Assembly: GCF_944384735.1 (NCBI RefSeq)
Contig: NZ_CALWUN010000011.1
Span: 1-43,383 of the forward strand
DNA: 43,383 bases
From: an uncultured Agathobaculum sp.
Lineage (GTDB): Bacteria; Bacillota; Clostridia; Oscillospirales; Butyricicoccaceae
Direction of reading: 5' to 3'
Position numbers and translations under genes: made by a program. A model generated the notes under the pieces. The model did no database searches, was not told the origin of the DNA, and saw only the letters and a program-made list of their open reading frames with translations. Positions 15,333 through 26,988 of the stretch are shown one piece after another (within the stretch, counting starts at the first letter, position 1; each line of letters opens with the position of its first letter).

Positions 15333-17408
15333 TCAGCCCGCCATGCTTTGCAGCGTCGCCAGCACGACCGAGCCGGAAATGTCCGCCTTACCCTCGTAAG
15401 GCTTGAGCAGGATGTTGACCATGCCCTCCTTGAAATGATAGCTGATCAGCCCGGACTCGGAAAACACGTCCAGGCACACGAACAGCTTGCCGATGTTGAT
15501 ATCGCGGCGGCTCTCCCACGCGACGCGGCGCGACAGCGCGCCGTCCGGCACGGACAGCCGGCCGTCCTCGGCGCGGCAGGTGATGTGCCGCCACACGGCG
15601 ACCAGGTCGCCGCGGTCGGGCAGCAGCAGGCGCGCCTCGCGCGCGGTCAGCGGCCCGTCGGCCATATAAGTGTTGTATACGTTGAGCAGCTTCTGGTCGG
15701 CCAGATGCTCGCAGTCGCTCAGCTGCGCGTCGCACAGCGTCAGCTGCACCGAGCGGCGGCCGCGGAACTCGTTGACCTCGAGGTGGAACGCGGCGTCGAC
15801 CGTGTTGCCCTCGACAAAGCCCAGCCCGCCCGCACCCGTGCCGAACCAGATGGCGGAAAAGCGCACGCCGTCCTTGATGAGCGTCATGCGCACATGGCGG
15901 TCGGAGGAGATCGGCGTGATCTCCTCGACCGTCATGTCCTTCATGCAGAACACCGGCTCGGGGTTGCGCATGCCGTACGGTTCAAGGACGGACAGTCCCT
16001 CGACCTGCTCCAGCGTCAGCCATGCCGGGTGCACCATGCAGTCGATATGCAGCTGCGGCACCAGCTCAGCCATGGTGACGTGCGTTTCCGCGTAGGCGCG
16101 CAGGCGGTCGCGCAGCGCGCCGATGTTGTCCGCGTCGACCGTCAGCCCGGCGGCGAGCGCATGCCCGCCGTAGCGCTCGAGCAGGTCGCCGCACGAGGTC
16201 AGCGCGTCGAACAGGTTGAAGCCGCCGACCGAGCGCCCCGAGCCCTTGCCCGTGCCGTCCTTGTCCAGCGCGATCAGCACGACAGGACAGCCGTACCGGT
16301 CGCACAGGCGCGAGCACACGATGCCTATGACGCCGTGGTGCCAGCCCTCGCCCGCCAGCACGATGATCTTATCCTCCAGCGGGTTATATTCGGTGCGCAG
16401 GCGCACAAGCGCCTGTTGCAAGATCTGGTTTTCCTCATTCTGCCGCAGCTTGTTCTGCTCGCACAGCTGCGCGGCCAGCGCCTGCGCGCGCACCGGGTCG
16501 CGCGTCAGGAACAGCTCGGCGGCCAGCTCGGCGCGGCCCATGCGGCCGGCCGCGTTGATGCGCGGCGCGAGCACAAAGCTGATGGTCGACGAGGTCAGGC
16601 GGCGGTTTTTCATCCCGGCCTCGCGCAGCAGCATTTCCAAGCCGATATTGCCGGTCGCGGCCAGCTTTTTCAGCCCCGCCGCAACGATGATGCGGTTCTC
16701 GCCCGTGATGGGCATGACATCCGCCACCGTGCCCAGCGCCACTAAGTCGGCATACCGGTCGAGCATGGCCTGCGCATCGCCCTCGAGCGCGCAGACCAGC
16801 TTGAACGCCACGCCCACGCCCGCAAGGCTGTCGAACGGGTAGGTGCAGTCCGGCCGCTTGCAGTCGACCACCGCGTCGGCGTCGGGCAGCGTGTCGTGGC
16901 ACTCATGGTGGTCGGTGATGACCACCTGCATGCCCAGCGCGCGGGCGGCGGCGATCTCCCCGTCCGCCGTAATGCCCGCGTCGACCGTGATGAGCAGGCG
17001 CGCGCCCTTGTCGTACAGCGCCTGCATGGCCGCGCACGTCAGGCCGTAGCCCTCGCGCAGGCGGTTGGGGATATAATAATCGCATCTGGCGCCGCGGCCG
17101 CGCAGGTAGTCGACCAGCGTGCAGGTGGCGGTGACGCCGTCGACGTCATAGTCGCCATAGACCACGATGCGCTCCCGGCGCGCCATCGCGCCCTCAATGA
17201 CCGCGACGGCTTTGTCCATATCGGCCAGCAGGAACGGGTCGTGCAGCCCGGCGGGGTCGCAGTTGAGGTAGGCCTGCGCTGCCGCAGGCGTGTCAATGCC
17301 GCGCGCGGCCAGCACCGCGGCGGTCAGGGGCGCGTAGCCGCCCCCGGCAGCCAGCGCGCGCACGCGGGCTTCGTCGGGATCGGCGACCACCCAGCGTTTT
17401 GTTTTCAT
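15333..17408 (-). CDS. recJ: single-stranded-DNA-specific 5'-3' exonuclease RecJ
   Basis: This 691-residue protein has the DHH phosphoesterase motifs VVYGDYDVDGVTATC and VVITDHHECHD. The DHHA1 motif RYGGHALAAGLTVDAD follows near residue 415, with NRIN-like APRINAAGRMGR before it. The C-terminal 150 or so residues form the extra domain seen in Gram-positive RecJ. The enzyme degrades 5' single-stranded ends in recombination and base-excision repair. A consensus promoter lies directly upstream and the gene heads recJ-rel-HAD-tatD. Confidence 0.95.
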   Translation of the reverse strand: MKTKRWVVADPDEARVRALAAGGGYAPLTAAVLAARGIDTPAAAQAYLNCDPAGLHDPFLLADMDKAVAVIEGAMARRERIVVYGDYDVDGVTATCTLVDYLRGRGARCDYYIPNRLREGYGLTCAAMQALYDKGARLLITVDAGITADGEIAAARALGMQVVITDHHECHDTLPDADAVVDCKRPDCTYPFDSLAGVGVAFKLVCALEGDAQAMLDRYADLVALGTVADVMPITGENRIIVAAGLKKLAATGNIGLEMLLREAGMKNRRLTSSTISFVLAPRINAAGRMGRAELAAELFLTRDPVRAQALAAQLCEQNKLRQNEENQILQQALVRLRTEYNPLEDKIIVLAGEGWHHGVIGIVCSRLCDRYGCPVVLIALDKDGTGKGSGRSVGGFNLFDALTSCGDLLERYGGHALAAGLTVDADNIGALRDRLRAYAETHVTMAELVPQLHIDCMVHPAWLTLEQVEGLSVLEPYGMRNPEPVFCMKDMTVEEITPISSDRHVRMTLIKDGVRFSAIWFGTGAGGLGFVEGNTVDAAFHLEVNEFRGRRSVQLTLCDAQLSDCEHLADQKLLNVYNTYMADGPLTAREARLLLPDRGDLVAVWRHITCRAEDGRLSVPDGALSRRVAWESRRDINIGKLFVCLDVFSESGLISYHFKEGMVNILLKPYEGKADISGSVVLATLQSMAG

Positions 17409-17439
17409 AGGACTCCCTCATTTATTTTATATTACCATT

Positions 17440-17468
17440 ATTATACCAAGATACGCTGCAAAGCTCAA
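17440..17468 (-). promoter_or_regulatory. promoter of recJ-rel-HAD-tatD
   Basis: TTGAGC (17463-17468), a 17-base spacer and TATAAT (17440-17445) on the minus strand, about 25 bases before the likely transcript start-to-ATG interval. The AT-rich patch contrasts with the GC-rich surroundings. Confidence 0.75.
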
Positions 17469-17487
17469 CATTTTTATGCAAATTGTC

Positions 17488-17522
17488 AAAAAGCGGGTAT
17501 CCACTGCTGGAATACCCGCTTT
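17488..17522 (-). terminator. terminator of the uvr operon
   Basis: AGCGGGTATTCC and GGATACCCGCT (minus strand) form a stem followed by TTTTT. It lies 18 bases after the uvrA stop codon and separates that operon from recJ. Confidence 0.85.
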
Positions 17523-17539
17523 ATCTTCTATTTATTCCC

Positions 17540-20386
<2,847 letters not shown>

Positions 20387-20454
20387 GATGTGTGGTACTC
20401 CAACCTCATTTCCTTCGGTTCCCTATCCTATGCTATCTTACTATTGTGCCGCGC

Positions 20455-21276
20455 TCACACCTTGATGATACTGCCCGCGGCGAGGAACGCGATGCGCTCG
20501 CCCAGCGTTTCATACAGCACGTCGAAGGCGTGCTGGCCGGTGCAGTGGCAGGTGTAATAGCGGCTTTTTGTATCTGCCAGACGTGCGGCGACCGCGCGGA
20601 TATTTTCGTCCGGCTCGCTTTTGCCGCTCGACGGGCTGAACAGGTGCATGCCGCCGACGACCACGTCCGGGTCGCGGCCGAGCAGCGCGCGCGCCCGCGC
20701 GCAGATGTTGACCACACCTCGATGCGCGCAGCCGGTAAAGAGCACGGCCTTGTCGCCCTCACGGACGAGCAGGCTTTGCTCGTGGACAAAGCGGTCGGGG
20801 ACATATTCCCCGTTTTCCCGCTCGTACAGCGTGCGGTTGCCCTGCGGCACACAGTCCGTGCCGGTGATATCGGAAAACAGCGTCAGTTTTTCGTCGATAT
20901 TAGTCACGCCCGACACGCGCCGCAGGCGCGGGCTTTCGGCCAGCGCCGCGTCCAGCCCGATGTCTTTGATGCCGTCTGGCTTGTGCGAAAAGTGCGGCTC
21001 GAACGCCTGCGCGTGCACATAGACCGGCGCATGGCCGTTGACGGCCAGAAAGGCCGCAAGGCCGCCGCCGTGGTCGTAGTGCCCGTGCGAGACAAAGGCC
21101 GTGTCGACTTCGGACAGGTCGACGCCGCACGCGGCGGCGTTCTGCAAGAACAGGTCGGTCTGCCCCATGTCGAACAGCAGCTTGCGGCCGTCTGTTTCGA
21201 GGTAAAAGCTCAATCCGTGCTCGCAGGCAAAGCCCGGCGCGCACGCGGTATCCTCCATGAGCGTTACGATTTTCAT
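20455..21276 (-). CDS. MBL-fold metallo-hydrolase (COG1237-like)
   Basis: The 273-residue protein has the metallo-beta-lactamase signature [11 protein letters not shown], further ligands in FTGCAHRG and [11 protein letters not shown], and ends [10 protein letters not shown]. This layout fits the COG1237 group, related to a dihydropterin phosphate synthase-like enzyme of archaea; bacterial substrates are unknown. Its ATG overlaps the uvrB stop codon by 4 bases, so it is translationally coupled to uvrB. Lying between uvrB and uvrA, it may share their DNA-damage expression; a repair role is only suggested by position. Confidence 0.88.
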   Translation of the reverse strand: MKIVTLMEDTACAPGFACEHGLSFYLETDGRKLLFDMGQTDLFLQNAAACGVDLSEVDTAFVSHGHYDHGGGLAAFLAVNGHAPVYVHAQAFEPHFSHKPDGIKDIGLDAALAESPRLRRVSGVTNIDEKLTLFSDITGTDCVPQGNRTLYERENGEYVPDRFVHEQSLLVREGDKAVLFTGCAHRGVVNICARARALLGRDPDVVVGGMHLFSPSSGKSEPDENIRAVAARLADTKSRYYTCHCTGQHAFDVLYETLGERIAFLAAGSIIKV

Positions 21277-23231
21277 TTGCCTTCCTCCAGCGCCTTGATC
21301 TGGTCGCGCAGCTGGGCGGCAATCTCGAACTCGAGCATCTTGGCCGCCTCCTTCATCTGCTTGGTCAGGCGGGCAATCTCGCGCTCGCGCTCGCCCTTGG
21401 TGCGCAGCTTCTTCTTGCTGCTCGTCGGCACGTTGGACGTGATCTCGATGACGTCCTGCACCTTCTTTTTGACCGACTTGGGCACAATGCCGTGCTTTTT
21501 ATTGAACGCATCCTGCAGGGCGCGGCGGCGCTCGGTCTCGTCCATCGCGCGGCGCATCGAGGGCGTGATGCTGTCCGCGTACAGCACGACCATGCCGTGC
21601 TCATTGCGCGCGGCGCGGCCGATGGTCTGGATGAGCGAGGTCTCGGAGCGCAAAAAGCCCTCCTTGTCCGCGTCGAGGATGGCGACGAGCGACACCTCGG
21701 GGATATCCAGACCCTCGCGCAGCAGGTTGATGCCGATGAGCACATCGAACACGCCCAGACGCAGGTCGCGCACCAGCTCCTGCCGCTCGATGGTCTTGAC
21801 GTCGTGGTGCATGTAGCGCACCTTGATGCCCGCGGTTTCCAGATACGCCGTCAGGTCTTCGGCCATCTTCTTGGTCAGCGTCGTGACCAGCACGCGCTCG
21901 CCCTTGGCCGTGCGCGCGTTGATCTCGCCGATCAGGTCGTCGATCTGCCCCTCGACCGGGCGCACAACGACCTCTGGGTCGAGCAGGCCGGTCGGGCGGA
22001 TGACCTGCTCGACCACCTGCCCGGAGCGGGACAGCTCGTACTCGCCGGGCGTCGCGGAAACGTAAACGATCTGGTTGAGCCGCTCGTTGAACTCGTCGAA
22101 GTTCAGCGGGCGGTTATCATAGGCCGAGGGCAGGCGGAAGCCGTTCTCGACCAGGCTTTCCTTGCGGGCGCGGTCGCCGTGGTACATGGCGCGCACCTGC
22201 GGCAGCGTGACGTGGCTCTCGTCGACGATCAGCAGGAAGTCGTCCGGGAAATAGTCGATCAGCGTAAACGGCGCGCTGCCCGGCTCCCGGCGCGACAGCA
22301 CGCGCGAATAATTCTCGATGCCGCTGCAAAAGCCGATCTCCTGCAGCATTTCAATGTCGTACCGCGTGCGCTGGCCGATGCGCTGCGCCTCGATCAGCTT
22401 GCCGTTTGCCTCGAAATACGCGATGCGCTGTTCGAGTTCGTCCTCCAAATCGCGGATGGCGGCCTGCAATTTGTCTTTGGGTGTGACATAGTGGCTCGCC
22501 GGGAAGATCGCCGTGTGCCCCAGCTCGCCCAGCACGACGCCGGTCAAGGGGTTGATGCGGCTGATGCGGTCGACCTCGTCGCCGAAGAACTCGATGCGCA
22601 CGACGTCCTCGTCCGAGTAAACCGGCCAGATCTCGACCGTGTCGCCGCGCACGCGGAAGCGGTTGCGCTCGAAGGCGATGTCGTTGCGCTCATACTGGAT
22701 GTCAATGAGCCGGTGGATGAGCGTCTCACGGCTGATCTCCATGCCGGGGCGCAGCGAAATGACCATCTTCTTGTAGTCGATCGGGTCGCCGAGCGAGTAG
22801 ATGCACGACACCGACGAGACGATGATGACGTCCCGCCGCTCGGAGAGCGCCGAGGTCGCCGAGTGGCGCAGGCGGTCGATCTCGTCGTTGATGGCCGAGT
22901 CCTTTTCGATATAGGTATCGGTCGAGGCAATATAGGCCTCGGGCTGGTAATAGTCGTAATACGAGACAAAATACTCAACCGCGTTGTGCGGGAAGAACTC
23001 GCGCAGCTCGGTGCACAGCTGGGCGGCGAGCGTTTTGTTGTGCGCGAGCACCAGCGTCGGCCGCTGGGTCTGCTCGATGATATTGGCCATGGTAAAGGTC
23101 TTGCCCGAGCCGGTCACGCCCATCAGCGTCTGCTCGGTCAGGCCATTATCCACGCCCTCGACCAGCTTTGCCACCGCCTCGGGCTGGTCGCCCGCCATCT
23201 TATACGGGCTTACGATCTGGAAATCCGGCAT
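21273..23231 (-). CDS. uvrB: excinuclease ABC subunit B
   Basis: The 652-residue protein is complete. It has Walker [16 protein letters not shown] near residue 38, the damage-probing beta-hairpin region [20 protein letters not shown], helicase motifs including [10 protein letters not shown] and [10 protein letters not shown], and the C-terminal UvrC-binding UVR motif ending [13 protein letters not shown]. UvrB verifies lesions after UvrA loading. The ATG at 23231 follows AAGGAGG closely, and the radC stop lies 3 bases upstream, so it is tightly coupled to radC. Confidence 0.97.
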   Translation of the reverse strand: MPDFQIVSPYKMAGDQPEAVAKLVEGVDNGLTEQTLMGVTGSGKTFTMANIIEQTQRPTLVLAHNKTLAAQLCTELREFFPHNAVEYFVSYYDYYQPEAYIASTDTYIEKDSAINDEIDRLRHSATSALSERRDVIIVSSVSCIYSLGDPIDYKKMVISLRPGMEISRETLIHRLIDIQYERNDIAFERNRFRVRGDTVEIWPVYSDEDVVRIEFFGDEVDRISRINPLTGVVLGELGHTAIFPASHYVTPKDKLQAAIRDLEDELEQRIAYFEANGKLIEAQRIGQRTRYDIEMLQEIGFCSGIENYSRVLSRREPGSAPFTLIDYFPDDFLLIVDESHVTLPQVRAMYHGDRARKESLVENGFRLPSAYDNRPLNFDEFNERLNQIVYVSATPGEYELSRSGQVVEQVIRPTGLLDPEVVVRPVEGQIDDLIGEINARTAKGERVLVTTLTKKMAEDLTAYLETAGIKVRYMHHDVKTIERQELVRDLRLGVFDVLIGINLLREGLDIPEVSLVAILDADKEGFLRSETSLIQTIGRAARNEHGMVVLYADSITPSMRRAMDETERRRALQDAFNKKHGIVPKSVKKKVQDVIEITSNVPTSSKKKLRTKGEREREIARLTKQMKEAAKMLEFEIAAQLRDQIKALEEGK

Positions 23232-23234
23232 ATC

Positions 23235-23939
23235 CTACCTCCTTGGTCCCATCGTGCTGCGGCGCAGCTTGCAGATGGATGTGTACTTGCCGCGCGCGAC
23301 AACGCAATGGTCGACCAGCTCCAGCCCCAATCCGGCCAGCGCCTGCTCCAGCCGCCGCGTGACCGTCATGTCCTCCTCGGACGGCGTTGCCGCCCCGTGC
23401 GGGTGGTTGTGCGCGAGCGCCACGCCGGCCGCATTGCACAGCAGCGCGGTGCGCGCGATCTTATACGGGTCGGCCGATACCTGCGCATGGCCGCCGCGGG
23501 CGACCTCCTCGCACTTGAGCACGCGCCCCGCGCCGTCCAGATAGGCGGCCAGCAGCACCTCGTCCCGCTCGCCTGCAAACTGCGGCACGAAATACGCGCC
23601 GATGCGCTCATAGGTGTTGAGCTTTTCGCTGTGCCGCTCGGATTTTTCCACGTCCATCTGATAGCGCGCGCACAGCGCAAACACGGTTTTGATCAGGTCG
23701 GCCGCGCGCGGGCCGATGCCCTCGACCTCGCACAGCTGCTCGGCCGGGGCTTCGAGCACGGCGTGCAGCGCGCCGAAGCGCGCCATCAGCCGGTGCGCGA
23801 TCGGGTTGGTATCGACGCGCGGGATGGCAAAGAACAGCAGCAGCTCGAGCACCTCATGGTCGCTGAACGCGTCCAGCCCGAAGCGGCGGAACTTTTCCAT
23901 CACGCGCTTGCGGTGGTTCTGATGCAGTTGCTCCGCCAT
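23235..23939 (-). CDS. radC: RadC-like JAMM/MPN domain protein
   Basis: The 234-residue protein has an N-terminal helix-hairpin-helix region (LCEVEGIGPRAADLIKTVFA) and a C-terminal JAB/MPN metalloprotease-like fold with the HxHP motif in LAHNHPHGAATPSEED. Family members are called DNA repair protein RadC, although a repair role is not well supported experimentally. The ATG at 23939 follows AAAGGAGG. It lies 3 bases before uvrB and 21 bases after the GNAT gene in the same operon, which does fit a DNA-repair context. Confidence 0.9.
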   Translation of the reverse strand: MAEQLHQNHRKRVMEKFRRFGLDAFSDHEVLELLLFFAIPRVDTNPIAHRLMARFGALHAVLEAPAEQLCEVEGIGPRAADLIKTVFALCARYQMDVEKSERHSEKLNTYERIGAYFVPQFAGERDEVLLAAYLDGAGRVLKCEEVARGGHAQVSADPYKIARTALLCNAAGVALAHNHPHGAATPSEEDMTVTRRLEQALAGLGLELVDHCVVARGKYTSICKLRRSTMGPRR

Positions 23940-23960
23940 ACGTCCGGCCTCCTTTGGTGG

Positions 23961-24560
23961 TCACAGATGGATGCGCTGCTCGGCCTGCCGCAGCGCGCGG
24001 GCGACGAGCGGGCTGTTCTGGATGTCCGGGAAGGGCACGGTCGGCTGCGGCTCGCCCTCGTGCGGGCGCAGGCTTTTGCCCATCCACAGCACATCCCGCC
24101 ACTGGCCGAACTTGTACATGCTCTCCTGATAGGCGCCCGAGATGATAAAGCCCATCGCCTTGTGGAACTTCATCGAGCGCTCGTTGGGCGAGGTGATGCC
24201 GACATAGATGTTATAGTATCCCTGCATCGCCAGCAGTTCAAACAGCGCCGCGTAGATCGCGCCCGCGATGCCGTGCCGGTGCCACTCCTGCGCGACATAG
24301 ATCGAGGTCTCGACCGACCACTGGTAAGCCGCGCGCGTACGGTGCGGCGAGGCGTAGCCGTAGCCCACTACTTCGCCGTCGACCGTGCACACCAGCCACG
24401 GCAGGCGCTGCCGGTAGGTGCGCATGCGGCCGAGGAACTCGTCCAGCGTGGGCGGCGCATATTCGCTCGATACGGTGGTCTGGATGACATAGGGCGCGTA
24501 CAGCGCCAGCATCGCGGCCGCGTCCTTTTCGTCCGCGGCGCGCAGAACGACTTCCGGCAT
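23961..24560 (-). CDS. GNAT N-acetyltransferase (phosphinothricin acetyltransferase-like)
   Basis: The 199-residue protein shows the GNAT order: VLRAADEKDAAAMLALYAPY at the N-terminus, VETSIYVAQEWHRHGIAGAI as the acetyl-CoA binding motif A, then YYNIYVGITSPNERSMKFHK and a GFIISGAYQE strand. This matches the PAT/Bar-like subgroup that acetylates small amines, including amino acids. The start at 24560 follows GGGGGAG; an upstream in-frame GTG at 24593 coincides with the expected transcription start and is rejected. It is the first gene of the operon with radC, uvrB, MBL and uvrA. Confidence 0.87.
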   Translation of the reverse strand: MPEVVLRAADEKDAAAMLALYAPYVIQTTVSSEYAPPTLDEFLGRMRTYRQRLPWLVCTVDGEVVGYGYASPHRTRAAYQWSVETSIYVAQEWHRHGIAGAIYAALFELLAMQGYYNIYVGITSPNERSMKFHKAMGFIISGAYQESMYKFGQWRDVLWMGKSLRPHEGEPQPTVPFPDIQNSPLVARALRQAEQRIHL

Positions 24561-24596
24561 GGTTTTCTCCCCCGTTGCGATAATTTCCGTCACCTT

Positions 24597-24625
24597 ATTA
24601 TACCGCGCGCCCCCGCCTTGTTCAA
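24597..24625 (-). promoter_or_regulatory. promoter of GNAT-radC-uvrB-MBL-uvrA
   Basis: TTGAAC (24620-24625), 17 bases, TATAAT (24597-24602) on the minus strand. No clear LexA/DinR box is seen overlapping it. Confidence 0.75.
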
Positions 24626-24749
24626 CCGGTTTTTACCGTCCGTCCTGCCAAAAATCGTACATCCGTTCGTGCCGTATTTGTGCGCTTTTGCCCGCGGCTG
24701 CGACAAGATTCTTCCCCCTTCCGCCCCTGCTTCTTGTCCGCACTGACGA

Positions 24750-24779
24750 TTGCTTTTGCCGCCCCGCCTGTGGTATACT
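24750..24779 (+). promoter_or_regulatory. promoter of DUF4364-lrgA-lrgB
   Basis: TTGCTT (24750-24755), an 18-base spacer and TATACT (24774-24779), with the DUF4364 start codon about 30 bases further on. Confidence 0.6.
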
Positions 24780-24816
24780 ACTGTATGCAATTTCGCAGAT
24801 GCAAAGGAGGCCCCGC

Positions 24817-25374
24817 ATGATGGTCCGTCACGGTTTCATCCATTCCAAAGAGGATATCAAATTCCTTGTGCTGTTCGCCATGGACCTGCTGCCCTTCCCG
24901 GTCAGCTTCAGCACGGTCGTCGACCTGACGACGTGGTGCGACGGGGGCTTTGGTTATTTTGAGCTGAGCGAGGCATTCTATGAAATGATCCCGACCGGGC
25001 ACCTGGCCGAGACGCGCGGCGAAGGCGAAGCGCTCTACCAGATCACGGACAAGGGGCGCGAGGCCACGCGCATTTTTGAAAAACAGCTGCCCTACCCGGT
25101 GCGCGAGGCCGCGCAGCGCTCGGCGCTGCGGGTGGTGCGGCAGATCCGGCGGGACGCGGCCATCCACACCTCGGTCACCGAGCACACGCCCACCGACCTG
25201 ACCGTGCGCATGGAGATGGAGCAGGTGTTCGCGCTGGAAATGGCCGTGGTCAGCCGCGCGCAGGCCTCCATGCTCGAGCGAACATTCAAAAACCACGCGG
25301 AAGCGGTCTACCAGACGCTGCTGGCCGCCATGACCGCGGACTATGAGGCCAAGAAAGAAGACGATACCCCTTGA
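24817..25374 (+). CDS. DUF4364 family protein
   Basis: This 185-residue protein has the DUF4364 pattern: KEDIKFLVLFAMDLLPFPVS, then LTTWCDGGFGYFELSEAF and YQITDKGREATRIFEKQLPY, which reads as a winged-helix-like N-terminal domain (LSEAFYEM, TDKGRE). The family is common in Clostridia and is suspected to be DNA-binding, without a proven role. The ATG at 24817 follows AAAGGAGG by 6 bases. Its stop overlaps the TTG start of the lrgA-like gene by 4 bases, so it might regulate or be co-expressed with the lrgAB pair. Confidence 0.85.
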   Translation: MMVRHGFIHSKEDIKFLVLFAMDLLPFPVSFSTVVDLTTWCDGGFGYFELSEAFYEMIPTGHLAETRGEGEALYQITDKGREATRIFEKQLPYPVREAAQRSALRVVRQIRRDAAIHTSVTEHTPTDLTVRMEMEQVFALEMAVVSRAQASMLERTFKNHAEAVYQTLLAAMTADYEAKKEDDTP

Positions 25375-25748
25375 ACTACCTGAAACAACTGCTCGTGCTG
25401 CTCTCCTGCTGCGTGGCGGGCGACGCGCTCTCGCTGCTGCTGCACGGCGCGTTGCCGGGCAATGTGCTCGGGCTGGCGCTGCTGCTCGTGCTGCTGGTGT
25501 GCAGCCCGCTGCAGCTCGCCCACGTCGGGCAGACCGCCGACTACCTGCTGCAAAACATGGCGTTTTTCTTCCTGCCCGCCTGTCTGGGCGTGCTCGAGAT
25601 CTTCGCACAGATCAAAAGCGAGATACTGGCCATTTTGGCCGTGTGCGTGCTGACCACACTGTGCACCGCGGCGGCGACAGCGTTTACCGTGCACATCGTG
25701 TTCCGGCTGCAGCACCGCGAAAGCGAGGAGGCGTTCGACCATGACTGA
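25371..25748 (+). CDS. CidA/LrgA family membrane protein
   Basis: The 125-residue hydrophobic protein has about four membrane segments and the CidA/LrgA hallmarks LPGNVLGLALLLVLLVC and FFLPACLGVL. CidA and LrgA are holin-like proteins that, with LrgB, influence autolysis, and related pairs act as transporters of small carboxylates such as pyruvate. The start is TTG at 25371, overlapping the DUF4364 TGA; no clear ribosome site precedes it, so it probably relies on coupling. Its last 8 bases overlap lrgB. Confidence 0.88.
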   Translation: MNYLKQLLVLLSCCVAGDALSLLLHGALPGNVLGLALLLVLLVCSPLQLAHVGQTADYLLQNMAFFFLPACLGVLEIFAQIKSEILAILAVCVLTTLCTAAATAFTVHIVFRLQHRESEEAFDHD

Positions 25749-26433
25749 CCTGCTCTCCTCCTCCACCCTGTGGCTGGCGGTGTCCATCGGCTGCTACGCA
25801 CTGGGCGTGAAAGCGCAGCAGAAAACCGGCTCGGCGCTGTGCAACCCGCTGCTGCTCTCGTCGGTCATGGTGGGCGCGCTGCTGGTCGCGACCGGCACCA
25901 GCTACCAGACCTATGAAAACGCCGGGCAGCTGATCTCGTTCTTCCTGACGCCGGCGACCGTCGCGCTGGCCGTGCCGATCTACCGCAAGCTGGACGTGCT
26001 GAAAAAGAACCTTGCGCCCATCCTGGCGGGCGCGCTCGTCGGCTCGCTGACCTCGATCGGGAGCGTGCTGCTGTTCAGCCGCCTCTTCGGCCTGTCGGGC
26101 GTGACCACCCGCTCGCTCGTGCCCAAGTCGGTCACGACGCCGATCGCGGTCGCGCTGTCCGACATGATGGACGGCCTTGCGCCCGTCACTGCCATCGCCG
26201 TGGTGTTCACCGGCATTGTCGGCGCCATCCTGCTGCCGACCTTCCTCAAGTGCATCGGCGTGCGCAACCCGGTGCAGATGGGGCTGTCGATCGGCACGGC
26301 CGCGCACGCGGTCGGCACCTCGCGCGCCATCGAGCTGGGCGAGACCGAGGGCGCGATGAGCGGCCTTGCCATCGGCGTGGCCGGCCTGCTGACCGCGCTG
26401 CTCGTGTCCGCCGGTTCGATGCTGTTCGGCTGA
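25741..26433 (+). CDS. lrgB: LrgB family membrane protein
   Basis: The 230-residue protein is a multi-pass membrane protein with the LrgB signatures FFLTPATVALAVPIYRKL, RSLVPKSVTTPIAVALS and GTAAHAVGTSRAIELGE. It pairs with the preceding CidA/LrgA-like protein to form the two-gene unit known to act in murein hydrolase control or metabolite export. The start overlaps the upstream gene and a strong GC-rich terminator follows 20-60 bases downstream. Symbol by family only. Confidence 0.92.
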   Translation: MTDLLSSSTLWLAVSIGCYALGVKAQQKTGSALCNPLLLSSVMVGALLVATGTSYQTYENAGQLISFFLTPATVALAVPIYRKLDVLKKNLAPILAGALVGSLTSIGSVLLFSRLFGLSGVTTRSLVPKSVTTPIAVALSDMMDGLAPVTAIAVVFTGIVGAILLPTFLKCIGVRNPVQMGLSIGTAAHAVGTSRAIELGETEGAMSGLAIGVAGLLTALLVSAGSMLFG

Positions 26434-26448
26434 CCCCGCACCATGGAC

Positions 26449-26492
26449 AAAAAAGCCCCGGGGCGGAACCATCTGGTTCCGCCCCGGGTTTT
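26449..26492. terminator. bidirectional terminator between convergent operons
   Basis: CCCGGGGCGGAACC and GGTTCCGCCCCGGG form a perfect 14-bp stem with an ATCT loop (26457-26488). TTTT follows on the plus strand and six T on the minus strand, so it serves both lrgB and the GNAT gene. Confidence 0.9.
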
Positions 26493-26497
26493 GTCGT

Positions 26498-26986
26498 TCA
26501 CCGCCGTTTCTGGAAGGCCAGCCGCTCGCCGCGCCCCTCCTCCAGATCGATCAGCCCGCAGTAGGTATAGCCCAGCCGCTGGAGCAGCCGCTGCATCGGC
26601 TTGTTGTCCCGGTGGGTGTCGATGCGGATGTTACCGCACCGGGCAAGGCACCATTCCAGGCAGTACGCCGCCGCGCCGTGTCCCTGCTCGGCCGCCGCGA
26701 TGCGGTGCACCACGCCGTAGGGCGCATCATCCAGCCACGCCCCTTCGCGGATGACGCGGTAGGTCGGCTCGCCCGCGGTCGAAAAGAAAAACGTCGCCAC
26801 AATGCGCCCGGCTTCGACACAGACATAGCTGCACCCCGACCGGATATCGGCCTCGAGCACCGCCTGCGGCGGGAAGCCCGGCTCCCACTGGTCCGGGTTG
26901 CCGGTGCGCACCATGAAACGCTGCGCGTTGTCGTAAATGGCGCGCAGCGCGGGCAGGTCATCCGGCCGCGTGTGCCGTATTTCCAT
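26498..26986 (-). CDS. GNAT N-acetyltransferase
   Basis: The 162-residue protein starts EIRHTRPDDLPALRAIYDNA and has the acetyl-CoA region VVHRIAAAEQGHGAAAYCLE followed by IRIDTHRDNKPMQRLLQRLG and YTYCGLI. RIDTHxxNxxMQ is typical of a RimI-related subgroup found in Firmicutes. The substrate is unknown. The start at 26986 lies after GGGGGAGGT, and the upstream esterase gene ends 2 bases before it, so the two are translationally linked. Confidence 0.87.
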   Translation of the reverse strand: MEIRHTRPDDLPALRAIYDNAQRFMVRTGNPDQWEPGFPPQAVLEADIRSGCSYVCVEAGRIVATFFFSTAGEPTYRVIREGAWLDDAPYGVVHRIAAAEQGHGAAAYCLEWCLARCGNIRIDTHRDNKPMQRLLQRLGYTYCGLIDLEEGRGERLAFQKRR

Positions 26987-26988
26987 GG

